From positions 1-6,220 of the forward strand of contig MHFC01000062.1 in the NCBI GenBank assembly GCA_001804025.1: a DNA stretch of 6,220 nt, given 5' to 3'. Made by a program: the position numbers and the translations under genes. This DNA is from Omnitrophica bacterium GWA2_52_8 (GTDB lineage Bacteria > Omnitrophota > Omnitrophia > Omnitrophales > Aquincolibacteriaceae). The notes beneath the pieces were generated by a model that was given only the letters and a program-made list of their open reading frames with translations, ran no database searches and was not told the DNA's origin. Positions 1 through 6,220 of the stretch are shown here, in pieces (the stretch's first letter is position 1; the number at the start of each line of letters is the position of its first letter).

Positions 1-667
1 AAGGCGGATCAAGCGTCTTTGAAATTCGATCGTAAAGATGGCGCCTCCACCTGTGAATCTGCCGCGCCCAGCTGAACCGGCTGCGGTTTGTGATTTTGAC
101 GGCATAAGATCCGTATCCGCGCAAAACGCAGCAGATATTCCGCAATTCAAGATAGTTTGCATAATCAAACCCTCCGGGATTCATGACCGGATTCGGCAGG
201 TCAATCTCGCCGCGTATCCGTATCCGGTCGCCGTATTCCGGGATTTCCCCGGGCTGAAAGAGAAATACCTGCAAATCACCCCGCGTCGGATAAACCCCTC
301 CGGATCGAGTATTTCGCCAGTAAAGATTTTTGGTTTGTAACCGGAAAGATATTTTTCTTTTTTTTCCTTCTTCCGTAATCTGGGGAAAGGACTTAACTTC
401 TCCCTCAATGATGACACGCCCCTTGCCCGCCCAAACTTTCAAATCCGAGCGATTGTCCAGGGCATGAATCCTCGCACACAAAATACCGGCCGCGGCAAAA
501 CCAGTCAGTAAAAACACGGGAAAAATCCGGGAACCTCTGACCCGCCATAAGACAGCCCCAAGAAATCCGATCACCATGACGGGAAAAAATGCGGGAACCG
601 ACAGGTAACGGCAAATTAAAATTCCGAAGGAAAAAGCAATGGAGATCCAAACGAAAGGATATTTCAT
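1..667 (-). CDS. comEC: ComEC/Rec2 family DNA-uptake channel, N-terminal part (3' end beyond window)
   Basis: ComEC forms the inner-membrane channel that carries single-stranded DNA into the cytoplasm during natural transformation. The reading frame is open from an ATG at 667 to the window edge, giving 222 residues. Three hydrophobic segments lie at about residues 5-22, 24-42 and 49-66. They are followed by a soluble OB-like region (DUF4131 type) at about 84-170 with the family hallmarks YGDRIRIRG (145-153) and NPGGFDYANYL (163-173). Family members usually have 600-800 residues, so the competence membrane domain and any metallo-beta-lactamase-like domain lie outside the window. I chose ATG 667 because the first membrane span follows directly, as is usual. 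An in-frame ATG at 715 would add 16 non-hydrophobic residues and overlap the preceding small ORF by 8 nt. Neither start has a clear Shine-Dalgarno sequence, so translational coupling is possible. Identification is firm; whether the protein is intact cannot be seen. Confidence 0.92.
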   Translation of the reverse strand, partial: MKYPFVWISIAFSFGILICRYLSVPAFFPVMVIGFLGAVLWRVRGSRIFPVFLLTGFAAAGILCARIHALDNRSDLKVWAGKGRVIIEGEVKSFPQITEEGKKRKISFRLQTKNLYWRNTRSGGVYPTRGDLQVFLFQPGEIPEYGDRIRIRGEIDLPNPVMNPGGFDYANYLELRNICCVLRGYGSYAVKITNRSRFSWARQIHRWRRHLYDRISKTLDPP

Positions 668-705
668 CACACAGCAAACGGCGGTATTCCGCGGGACCGC
701 CGGAC

Positions 706-766
706 CGCTAACCATCCGACACCAGCGCTAACGGCCGGGAGGAGGACCGGCTCTGCAACGTTAGCT
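706..766. repeat. GTTAGCG direct repeats and compound inverted repeat
   Basis: On the minus strand GTTAGCG occurs at 712-706 and 732-726, exactly 20 bp apart (about two helical turns). An inverted partner, CGTTAGC on the plus strand, lies at 759-765. The copy GCTAACG at 727-733 pairs with 759-765 (7 bp). Inside it GCCGG (734-738) pairs with CCGGC (747-751) around loop GAGGAGGA, leaving a 7-nt bulge at 752-758. The set overlaps the end of the small ORF and precedes comEC. It could be a protein-binding site or an RNA structure in the comEC leader; no function is shown. Confidence 0.4.
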
Positions 767-857
767 GCACTGAAACATACCAGCCCATGAGATAAACGGA
801 AATTAGCAGCAGAATGAAATAAAGAAGGGTGTGCTGATACTTATATAGATATTTCAT
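708..857 (-). CDS. Small single-span membrane protein, unknown function
   Basis: This ORF encodes 49 residues beginning MKYLYKYQ. An in-frame ATG at 866 would add MHY, and an in-frame TAA at 879-881 blocks any longer start. The protein has a basic, aromatic N-terminus, one hydrophobic stretch at about residues 10-31 (core YFILLLISVYLMGWYV), and a polar Ser/Arg-rich tail ending LALVSDG. This looks like an N-in single-pass membrane protein. It lies between gspB and comEC on the same strand, and its TAG stop at 708-710 is 40 nt before the preferred comEC start. No Shine-Dalgarno sequence precedes either ATG, but a candidate -10 box lies just upstream, so translation could be nearly leaderless. 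Its tail is encoded over a group of GTTAGCG repeats. I do not recognise a family. It could be a small secretion/pilus accessory protein, a leader ORF coupling comEC translation, or a chance ORF. Confidence 0.45.
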   Translation of the reverse strand: MKYLYKYQHTLLYFILLLISVYLMGWYVSVQLTLQSRSSSRPLALVSDG

Positions 858-866
858 ATAATGCAT

Positions 867-895
867 ATTATATATACATTATACACATACTACAA
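867..895 (-). promoter_or_regulatory. Candidate sigma70-type promoter upstream of small ORF and comEC
   Basis: Minus strand: TTGTAG (895-890), a 17-nt spacer, then a perfect TATAAT (872-867). A second TATAAT lies at 883-878 without an obvious -35. The area is strikingly AT-rich compared with the flanking genes. Transcription would begin near 860, only about 3 nt before the ATG at 857. The -10 sits in an inverted repeat, ATATAAT-GCAT-ATTATAT (856-873). The -35 matches the consensus poorly, and AT-rich DNA gives chance TATAAT matches, so this is a moderate call. Confidence 0.4.
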
Positions 896-896
896 C

Positions 897-915
897 CAGA
901 GAATCCTCCTCTCTG
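897..915 (-). other. Small hairpin enclosing an orphan AGGAGG
   Basis: CAGAGA (897-902) and TCTCTG (910-915) form a 6-bp inverted repeat. On the minus strand most of a consensus Shine-Dalgarno, AGGAGG (910-905), lies in its 7-nt loop. It falls 36-54 nt after the gspB stop. No ATG or GTG lies at usable spacing downstream; the nearest start-like codon, TTG at 895, is followed at once by TAG. It lacks the U-run of an intrinsic terminator. The function is unclear. Confidence 0.3.
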
Positions 916-950
916 AAGAGTCGGATTGTGGAGGACGATTACTGCCGGCG

Positions 951-1646
951 TTACATCCGGAGGGTAAGCGATTGACCGCCGTTAATTTCCAACAGAACCT
1001 GCTGGTCCTGAATTCGGGCAACAACCGCTTTTTCGTCAACTTGATCGCCGGCACGGTACAGCTGATTGTTAATCACTGCGATCCGGTCATTTCCTCCCGA
1101 TATAATTCCCGTCAGGGCATAAAGGGAGGCATCGACAACCGTCTCGGCCGGTAACACCGGTTTGGCTCTCAAGGTATAGGACGGCAGAAATTCAACTTGT
1201 CTCATGCCGGACACTTTCGGTTCAAGATAGGAATTGTCCAAAGAAGACATACCCGCTGTTGAATAGTTTTTATCCGTATTTAGATTAACCCTCGATTCCG
1301 GCAACTTGATTTCATGGGGTGTTACGGCGCTTCCATTTTCACCGAAAACCGTCATAAATTTTTTTTCGACGCTTTTTGACAAAGACTCCAGCAACATCGG
1401 CCCGCGCCATAAAAACCCGGCCAAAATGCCCGTCACCAAAAGTCCGAAAATCGCGTAACGAAAAAATTCCGGGATACCGGGGCTTTCCAGCTTGTCCCAG
1501 AGAGGCTCTTCTTCCGTCCCTGAATCAGGATAAAGGACGGGCGTTTTCGGGCCGCTCAAAAAAGTTTCCAGGCTAATGGCCGACTCTTTGGAAAAATCAG
1601 CCGGCGATTTTTCCGCCTTTTCAAGGGCCTTATGAATCAGACTCAT
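951..1646 (-). CDS. gspB: GspB/ExeB-like secretin-assembly accessory protein
   Basis: GspB/ExeB proteins partner the ExeA/GspA ATPase and help assemble the secretin multimer of type II secretion in the outer membrane. The 231-residue product starts MSLIHKALEKAE, the short N-terminal motif typical of the family. A cytoplasmic stretch to about residue 60 follows, then one membrane span at about 64-80 (AIFGLLVTGILAGFLW), then a low-complexity periplasmic linker. The C-terminal domain (about 172-231) has the family pattern: a DASLYALTGIISG strand, IAVINNQLYRAGDQV, and a final VLLEINGGQSLTLRM. Its ATG overlaps the exeA stop in an ATGA (1643-1646), and AAGGGA inside exeA provides a ribosome binding site, so the two are surely co-translated. 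Family assignment is good. Which secretin it serves (type II secretion, type IV pilus or competence) cannot be told here. Confidence 0.8.
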   Translation of the reverse strand: MSLIHKALEKAEKSPADFSKESAISLETFLSGPKTPVLYPDSGTEEEPLWDKLESPGIPEFFRYAIFGLLVTGILAGFLWRGPMLLESLSKSVEKKFMTVFGENGSAVTPHEIKLPESRVNLNTDKNYSTAGMSSLDNSYLEPKVSGMRQVEFLPSYTLRAKPVLPAETVVDASLYALTGIISGGNDRIAVINNQLYRAGDQVDEKAVVARIQDQQVLLEINGGQSLTLRM

Positions 1647-2452
1647 ACGAGTATCCCTTCAAGATCCGCCTGGGCTAATTCGACCATCGACGGTGTAATC
1701 ACCCGCGCATGATGCGTATAGGCCGCCATCATAGCCCGGTTCGCCAGGGTATTAATGACCCGCGGAATGCCTCCGGAGAGTGCATAAATACGGTCGACGG
1801 CTTCGTCCGTAAAGTAATCCCCGCTTGATCCCGCAACATTCAAGCGGTGCTGTATATAAGAAAACGTGTCCTTCCGGTTTAAAGCCGTCAGATGAAAACG
1901 GATAGTAATCCGCTGCCGCAATTGTGTCAATTCGGGGCGGTTCAATACATCCCGGAGTTCCGGCTGTCCGACGAGAATGATCTGAATGAGTTTTTTGGTC
2001 GCCGTCTCCAGATTTGACAGCAGGCGGATTTCCTCAAGGACATTCGGATGCAGAAGCTGGGCTTCATCAATAATGACGACGGCATTCATCCCCTTGTCCG
2101 CTTCCCGGAGAAGAAACCGGTTCAGCGCGTCGAAACAGGATTTTTTTCCGTTTAAAGCGGGCTCCACGCCGAAATCCTCAATGATGGCTTCCAGCATTTC
2201 CGATTCCGACATCTTGGGGTTAAAAATCAGAGCAGTATGAACTTTGGACTGGGTCTGGTCGAGAAAAGTCCGGCAAAGCGTGGTCTTGCCGGCGCCGATC
2301 TCACCGGTGATCTGCATGAACCCGCAACGCGACTGCACACCGTAGCACAGCAGGGTCATGGCCTCGCGGTGCTGGCCGCTGAAATACATAAATCGAGGAT
2401 CGGGCGTCATATTGAAAGCCGGTTCTCTTAATCCGAACAGATCCTCGTACAT
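1643..2452 (-). CDS. exeA: ExeA/GspA-type AAA+ ATPase
   Basis: This 269-residue ATPase belongs to the ExeA/GspA group, which with GspB acts at the inner membrane in secretin insertion or assembly. It opens with MYEDLFGLREPAFNMTPDPRF, the characteristic N-terminus of the family. Visible motifs are Walker A GEIGAGKT (50-57), Walker B VVIIDE (125-130), a sensor-1-like ILVGQPEL (159-166), arginines in LRQRITIRF (178-186) that could supply the arginine finger, and sensor-2 GGIPRVIN (227-234). The protein ends at residue 269, soon after the AAA+ lid. Aeromonas ExeA continues with a membrane span and a periplasmic peptidoglycan-binding domain, so this is the short, cytosolic form seen in many gspA-like genes. 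ATG 2452 is preceded by GGGAGG (2470-2465) at a rather long 12-nt spacing. It is separated from the upstream glycosidase by 107 nt and overlaps gspB by 4 nt. Confidence 0.85.
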   Translation of the reverse strand: MYEDLFGLREPAFNMTPDPRFMYFSGQHREAMTLLCYGVQSRCGFMQITGEIGAGKTTLCRTFLDQTQSKVHTALIFNPKMSESEMLEAIIEDFGVEPALNGKKSCFDALNRFLLREADKGMNAVVIIDEAQLLHPNVLEEIRLLSNLETATKKLIQIILVGQPELRDVLNRPELTQLRQRITIRFHLTALNRKDTFSYIQHRLNVAGSSGDYFTDEAVDRIYALSGGIPRVINTLANRAMMAAYTHHARVITPSMVELAQADLEGILV

Positions 2453-2506
2453 AACCAGGGTTTTCCTCCCGTCAAAGCCAGGTCTTCCGGCCGAAAGCGT
2501 CCTTCC

Positions 2507-2536
2507 ATTATTACGGCATGCCGCGACGGGACTAAA
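2507..2536 (-). promoter_or_regulatory. Weak candidate promoter for exeA-gspB with palindromic spacer
   Basis: Minus strand: TTTAGT (2536-2531), an 18-nt spacer, then AATAAT (2512-2507, five of six matches to TATAAT). A perfect 10-bp palindrome, CGGCATGCCG (2514-2523), fills the spacer beside the -10, and another, GAAGATCTTC (2537-2546), abuts the -35. Transcription would start near 2500, leaving a leader of about 48 nt that carries the exeA ribosome binding site. The -35 is poor. The position in the widest gap between the first four genes supports it. Confidence 0.3.
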
Positions 2537-2554
2537 GAAGATCTTCCGGGAGAA

Positions 2555-2568
2555 GGCCGTCAGCGGCC
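2555..2568 (-). terminator. Short GC hairpin across the glycosidase stop codon
   Basis: The minus strand reads GGCCG-CTGA-CGGCC: a 5-bp all-GC stem whose loop contains the TGA stop of the glycosidase gene (2562-2560). It is followed by TTCTCC rather than a true T-run. It could be a weak terminator or a 3'-end stabilising hairpin, or simply a chance match in GC-rich sequence. Confidence 0.2.
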
Positions 2569-4602
2569 GGGCTGAATCTCGAAAATCTTGCCATCTTTGC
2601 GGGGAATATCAAAGGTAAACGGCTGAATTTTATCCTTCAAACAAGACTTTACATCACCGGTCAGGATGTCCTTGATCCGGTATTTCCGGTGCAAACCGCT
2701 GACGTGCGGCAGCTGCACCGCCACCGTTTTCGACTCTTCCCCGTTATTGGTCGCAACCAGGTAATATTTAGACCCTCTTTTAAAAAGAGCCGTCAGCACA
2801 TGGGCCGTCGAACTGCGCGACCCCAAACGGATCCCGAGATAGTCCACAACCTCCGCCATGAGTTCCTGCGTGGGCTCCACTCCGAAGTGGAGAATTCTTC
2901 CCTTGCCGATGTTTTTCGCGTCCCCCACCGCAAGTTTGCCGTAATTTTCGACATGAGCGTAAACCTTTTTCGCTTTGACCCCGCCAAAAGTGTAGATCGA
3001 ACTGACTATTTTAATTTTCGGGCGCACCCCTTCCAGCTGAATCGTGAGCGGTTTCTTAAACTCGAACAAGACCCTTTCGGGTTCTTCGAAACCAATGCCT
3101 GGGGTCATACGGAACAAATCATTCTTTCGCGGAAAATCCCGGAATGCAATCAGGGTCCCGCCCGCTTCCACATAATCCCGCAAATTTTTCTGCGAGGATT
3201 CTTCAAGCCACTGGTTGCCCGAGTAAAAAATCACTTTATAAGGTTTCGCGGGAAATCTCGGATTATAAGCGGCGTAATCGATGTCCGCATGATAAAGCGT
3301 CTGCAGCACCGGGTTGTTGGCACTGAGCGTACGGGCCGCATATTGAAGCGGGTTGAATGTCACGGCAATATCATTAATTTTCTTCCAGTCATACGGTTTT
3401 ACATCATGAAACATGGTCACAAGCTGTTTAAAGACACTGTAGAGTTCGCCGCGCACACGGCCCCATTCATTGATCGGCGACATATACCAGTTGTCGCGGT
3501 TGACCAGCATGTACCAATTCCAGCCGGTCATCCCGCCGAGCAAAGCGCTCAGGGTCAGCAGCCGGTAATGGTTCGGTGTCAGGACGCCGGTTTCATAATG
3601 GCGGGCATGCCACACGCCTGAGGCAAATTCCGCAATATAAGAAACTTTGGAAACGCTCGACAGATAGCGCACCTTATCGACGAACTTGCGCTGTTCAAAT
3701 TGATCTTCCAGCAATTCCCCGGAAGGATAGACGTCGATCCCGACCATATCGCTCACGGTCTGCATATCATGCCAGTCATGGGCATAATAAAAAGGATAGA
3801 CGTTTAAATAAATCGGGATGTCGACGCCCATCTTGCGGAAAGTATCGACATTCCATTGCGCGGTTTGCTTGGAATAATCATACTTGAATTTGAAGTAATC
3901 CAGATTGCGTTTGAGCTCATGGTCGCCTTTGAGCGGAAGCCCCGTTTCCTCTTTGAGCATCGTCGCAATAAACGGTCCGGCCTCATCAAAACTTTTATAG
4001 GCGGTCCCCCAGCACTGATTCAGTTTATCAAGGCTGCCGAGATACAGCCGTTTCAAAAATTCCTGGAACATTCCGGGTTTGCCGCTGAGCCCGTATTGAT
4101 AACCGAACACATCCGGCCACGGGTCGATTTCGTTATCCGCCTGAAGCAAAATAATATGCCCGCCCCGGCGCGAAGCAAAATAAGGCGAGACGACTTTCAG
4201 GACTCGGGCTATGTATTGCTTGGCATAGCCTAAAAATTTGGGATGAAGACGGTGGTAACGATAGGCATAATTCGGAACACCGTCATTTGGCCATTCACTG
4301 TATATGTAGGGTCCGGGCCGGATGATGACCCAAAAACCTTCCTTGCGCGTAAGTTCCAGAAAAGATTTTAAATCGCGGGTCTGGTGGGTCTTTCCGGTAA
4401 AATCAAATTTACCGCGCTGATATTCATGATAAGCCCAGGGCACGTAGGTGGCGACGGTCTTGATTCCCATTTCCCGGACGCGGCACAAGACCTCGCGCCA
4501 GTATTCCGGATTCAGCCGCCAATAATGCACTTCACCGGAAACAAGCGGAACTTTCCTGTTTCCCACGCAAATCTGGTTTTTTTTGATCTGAACTTTGATC
4601 AT
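2560..4602 (-). CDS. GH35-like beta-galactosidase with GH42-type middle domain
   Basis: This is a 680-residue glycoside hydrolase expected to release terminal beta-galactose or a related sugar by a retaining mechanism. An N-terminal TIM barrel (about 10-400) shows GH35 signatures: SGEVHYWRLNPEYWR (22-36), VATYVPWAYHEYQRGKFDF (50-68) and IIRPGPYIYSEW (93-104). E158 in LLQADNEID is the likely acid/base and E325 in SYIAEFASG the likely nucleophile. Residues about 436-590 (KVIFYSGNQWL, LRDYVEAGGTLIAF) resemble the Rossmann-like trimerisation domain of GH42 enzymes, and a beta-rich tail closes the protein. There is no signal peptide, so it should be cytoplasmic and act on imported oligosaccharides. 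The gene begins 28 nt after leuS with only a weak GAGA ribosome binding site, suggesting a shared transcript. The QADNE motif departs from the usual GH35 QxENE, so the substrate is uncertain. Confidence 0.85.
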   Translation of the reverse strand: MIKVQIKKNQICVGNRKVPLVSGEVHYWRLNPEYWREVLCRVREMGIKTVATYVPWAYHEYQRGKFDFTGKTHQTRDLKSFLELTRKEGFWVIIRPGPYIYSEWPNDGVPNYAYRYHRLHPKFLGYAKQYIARVLKVVSPYFASRRGGHIILLQADNEIDPWPDVFGYQYGLSGKPGMFQEFLKRLYLGSLDKLNQCWGTAYKSFDEAGPFIATMLKEETGLPLKGDHELKRNLDYFKFKYDYSKQTAQWNVDTFRKMGVDIPIYLNVYPFYYAHDWHDMQTVSDMVGIDVYPSGELLEDQFEQRKFVDKVRYLSSVSKVSYIAEFASGVWHARHYETGVLTPNHYRLLTLSALLGGMTGWNWYMLVNRDNWYMSPINEWGRVRGELYSVFKQLVTMFHDVKPYDWKKINDIAVTFNPLQYAARTLSANNPVLQTLYHADIDYAAYNPRFPAKPYKVIFYSGNQWLEESSQKNLRDYVEAGGTLIAFRDFPRKNDLFRMTPGIGFEEPERVLFEFKKPLTIQLEGVRPKIKIVSSIYTFGGVKAKKVYAHVENYGKLAVGDAKNIGKGRILHFGVEPTQELMAEVVDYLGIRLGSRSSTAHVLTALFKRGSKYYLVATNNGEESKTVAVQLPHVSGLHRKYRIKDILTGDVKSCLKDKIQPFTFDIPRKDGKIFEIQPGR

Positions 4603-4630
4603 AGAATCTCAATTCCCAGGATCCCTAATA

Positions 4631-6220
4631 TCAGAGGACAATATTCACGAGCCTGTCCGGGACCACGATAACATTTTTGACCGGCTTGCCGGCAAACCAT
4701 TTCTGGAACCCGGCATCGGACAATACCTGCCGTTTAATCTCCTCCTGGCCAATACCTTTAGCTACGGTCATTTTAGCCCGAACTTTACCGCCGATCATCA
4801 CCGCCAGCTCGACATTGTCTTCGGCAAGGTATTTCTCCTCATAATCCGGCCAGGGTTCATAAGCAAGCGTTTTGGCATGGCCCAGGTGCTGCCACAGTTC
4901 CTCGGCTAGGTGGGGCGCAAAGGGGGAGAGCATCAGCACAAACTTTTCCATCATTTCGCGGGCGTAATCCGGATCTTTCAGGGTTTCATTGACAAACACC
5001 ATCAGCGCCGAAATGGCCGTATTGAGACGCACTCCCTCGATGTCCTCGGTCACTTTTTTGATCGTCCTGTGCAGGCGCTTCAGTTCGTCCGGCGTAAGCG
5101 CGCGGTTCACAATTTTCGGACTGAGCGCGGAATCCGATTCCATGCAAAGCCGCCAGACACGGCCCAGAAAACGGTAAACGCCATCCACTCCCTGCATCGA
5201 CCAGGGCTTCGTCATTTCCAGCGGACCCATGAACATTTCATAAAGGCGGATGCTGTCCGCACCGTAACGCGCAAGGACCTCATCGGGATTGACGACGTTG
5301 CCGCGCGACTTTGACATTTTTTGATTGTCTTCTCCGAGAATCATCCCCTGATTGATAAGCCGCTGGAAAGGCTCGGGCGTCGAAACAACCCCGATGTCAT
5401 AAAGGACCTTGTGCCAAAACCTGGAATACAAGAGATGAAGCACGGCATGTTCCGCACCGCCGACATAAAGGTCCACATTCATCCAGTATTTTTCTTTTCT
5501 GGAATCGATGGCCTGTTTCGGGTTCTTGGGGTCGAGATAACGCAAATAATACCAGCATGATCCCGCCCATTGCGGCATGGTATTGGTTTCACGCGAAGCC
5601 GGCTTTCCGGTTGCGGGGTCCTGCGTCTTGACCCAGCTTTTCAACGAGGCCAGAGGAGGTTCTCCCGTTCCGATAAATTTATCGTATTCAATCCCCTCGG
5701 ATTCCGGAAGCCGCAAAGGCAGTTCGGATTCCGGGATCAGTTTGTGCTTGCCGTCGACATGAATGACCGGAATCGGCTCGCCCCAATAACGCTGACGGCT
5801 GAAGAGCCAGTCCCGCAATTTATACTGCACGGATTTTTTTCCGATACCGCGCTTTTCAAGCCACGCGGTGATTTTTTCCTTGGCGGCATCGCTCGGCATC
5901 CCGTCGATCGAAAAGGACTTATCGGGCGTTGTCGAGTTAACGCAGGTTCCGATACCGGTAAAGGCTTCCTTTAATACAGAGGGCTTTGCTTCGCCCGCAA
6001 TGGCGTCATGGCGGGGCGACGGAGGTGACGAAGCCTCCTTTTCTTGTCTGATCACCTCCACAACCGGCAAATCGAATTTTTTTGCAAATTCAAAATCGCG
6101 CTCGTCATGGGCAGGCACGGCCATGATGGCCCCGGTGCCATAACTCATCAGCACATAATCAGAAATCCAAACCGGGATTTCTTTATGGTTCACCGGATTG
6201 ACGGCAAAAGCCCCGGTAAA
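4631..6220 (-). CDS. leuS: Leucyl-tRNA synthetase, C-terminal ~60% (5' end beyond window)
   Basis: LeuRS charges tRNA-Leu with leucine and hydrolyses mischarged products. The frame is open to the window edge and gives 529 residues beginning FTGAFAVNP. The end of the CP1 editing domain carries [15 protein letters not shown], whose Asp in HDERD matches the conserved editing-site Asp. Next come [34 protein letters not shown] and [18 protein letters not shown] of the catalytic core, the KMSKS loop in [16 protein letters not shown], the anticodon-binding helical domain ([12 protein letters not shown]), and a C-terminal domain ending [11 protein letters not shown]. The HIGH motif lies outside the window. 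An extra segment of about 20 residues (EASSPPSPR...EAKPS) interrupts the editing domain between VEVIRQEK and [15 protein letters not shown]. It is encoded by a palindromic element. The frame and all motifs are intact, so the enzyme should be functional. Confidence 0.97.
   Translation of the reverse strand, partial: FTGAFAVNPVNHKEIPVWISDYVLMSYGTGAIMAVPAHDERDFEFAKKFDLPVVEVIRQEKEASSPPSPRHDAIAGEAKPSVLKEAFTGIGTCVNSTTPDKSFSIDGMPSDAAKEKITAWLEKRGIGKKSVQYKLRDWLFSRQRYWGEPIPVIHVDGKHKLIPESELPLRLPESEGIEYDKFIGTGEPPLASLKSWVKTQDPATGKPASRETNTMPQWAGSCWYYLRYLDPKNPKQAIDSRKEKYWMNVDLYVGGAEHAVLHLLYSRFWHKVLYDIGVVSTPEPFQRLINQGMILGEDNQKMSKSRGNVVNPDEVLARYGADSIRLYEMFMGPLEMTKPWSMQGVDGVYRFLGRVWRLCMESDSALSPKIVNRALTPDELKRLHRTIKKVTEDIEGVRLNTAISALMVFVNETLKDPDYAREMMEKFVLMLSPFAPHLAEELWQHLGHAKTLAYEPWPDYEEKYLAEDNVELAVMIGGKVRAKMTVAKGIGQEEIKRQVLSDAGFQKWFAGKPVKNVIVVPDRLVNIVL
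5978..6037. repeat. CGTCATTGCGAG-type palindromic repeat inserted in frame in leuS
   Basis: About 60 bp with imperfect dyad symmetry. The outer arms are GAGGGCTT (5979-5986) and AAGCCTC (6031-6037), pairing with one bulged base. The core arms are CGCAATG (5996-6002) and CATGGCG (6007-6013), with one mismatch around GCGT. The core CGCAATGGCGTCATGGCG differs at two positions from the palindrome CGCAATGACGTCATTGCG, and TGCTTCG and GACGAAGC flank it as in the common interspersed repeat of many bacteria (from memory, not searched). It encodes 20 residues, [11 protein letters not shown] and onward, that have no counterpart in the LeuRS sequences I recall. Confidence 0.65.

Noticed and set aside
358..365. 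A8 homopolymer in comEC (also A8 at 4577-4584 in the glycosidase and 1369-1376 in gspB) as a phase-variation tract
   Set aside because: All three are in frame, and similar A7 runs occur in exeA and leuS. They reflect frequent AAA lysine codons and are short for phase variation.
181..677. Two minus-strand ORFs of 78 and 90 codons in other frames, suggesting a frameshifted comEC
   Set aside because: Codon-by-codon reading shows a single uninterrupted frame from 667 to the window edge, with ComEC motifs on both sides of the A8 tract at 358-365. There is no frameshift and both ORFs are shadows.
668..950. Possible tRNA, other structured RNA or CRISPR repeats in the gspB-comEC gap
   Set aside because: I found no cloverleaf, no CCA end and no regular repeat-spacer pattern. 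The only structures are the small inverted repeats already listed.
2689..3621. 310-codon plus-strand open frame
   Set aside because: It lies entirely antisense to the glycosidase gene, whose catalytic motifs are intact. Its translation is rich in His, Arg and Phe with no recognisable domain, so it is a shadow frame.
4910..5314. 134-codon plus-strand ORF, and another of equal length at 5570-5974
   Set aside because: Both are antisense to conserved leuS domains, with low-complexity His/Arg-rich translations, no recognisable family and no ribosome binding site.

Overview
The window is a bacterial chromosome segment of intermediate GC content. Every gene I can support lies on the minus strand, so in transcription order it reads from the right edge to the left: leuS (3' part), a GH35-type glycosidase, exeA/gspA (AAA+ ATPase), gspB, a small membrane-protein ORF, and comEC (5' part). 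Both edge genes run off the window. A diderm (double-membrane) organism fits, because ExeA/GspB pairs serve outer-membrane secretins. The mix of an ExeA-GspB pair, ComEC and a cytoplasmic GH35 enzyme reminds me of Omnitrophota-like or other PVC-related lineages. That placement is an impression, not something the sequence proves.

Layout. 6220-4631: C-terminal ~530 residues of leucyl-tRNA synthetase, with a ~60-bp imperfect palindrome (5978-6037) sitting in frame inside the coding sequence. 4602-2560: complete 680-residue glycosidase, 28 nt after leuS and probably co-transcribed with it. 2559-2453: 107-nt gap with a hairpin across the preceding stop codon, a weak candidate promoter and a ribosome binding site. 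2452-951: exeA and gspB overlapping by an ATGA. 950-668: mixed gap holding an orphan AGGAGG in a small hairpin, an AT-rich candidate promoter, a ~49-residue single-span membrane ORF and a set of GTTAGCG repeats. 667-1: N-terminal 222 residues of ComEC.

How the genes could work together. ExeA/GspB homologues help a secretin assemble in the outer membrane, and ComEC is the inner-membrane DNA channel of natural transformation, which in diderms relies on a secretin-bearing type IV pilus. Their adjacency suggests an envelope-transport or competence group (inference). leuS and the glycosidase look like a separate housekeeping/metabolic pair.

The most unusual feature is the palindromic element inside leuS. 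It resembles the widespread CGTCATTGCGAG-type repeat and is translated as an extra loop in the editing domain of an essential enzyme.
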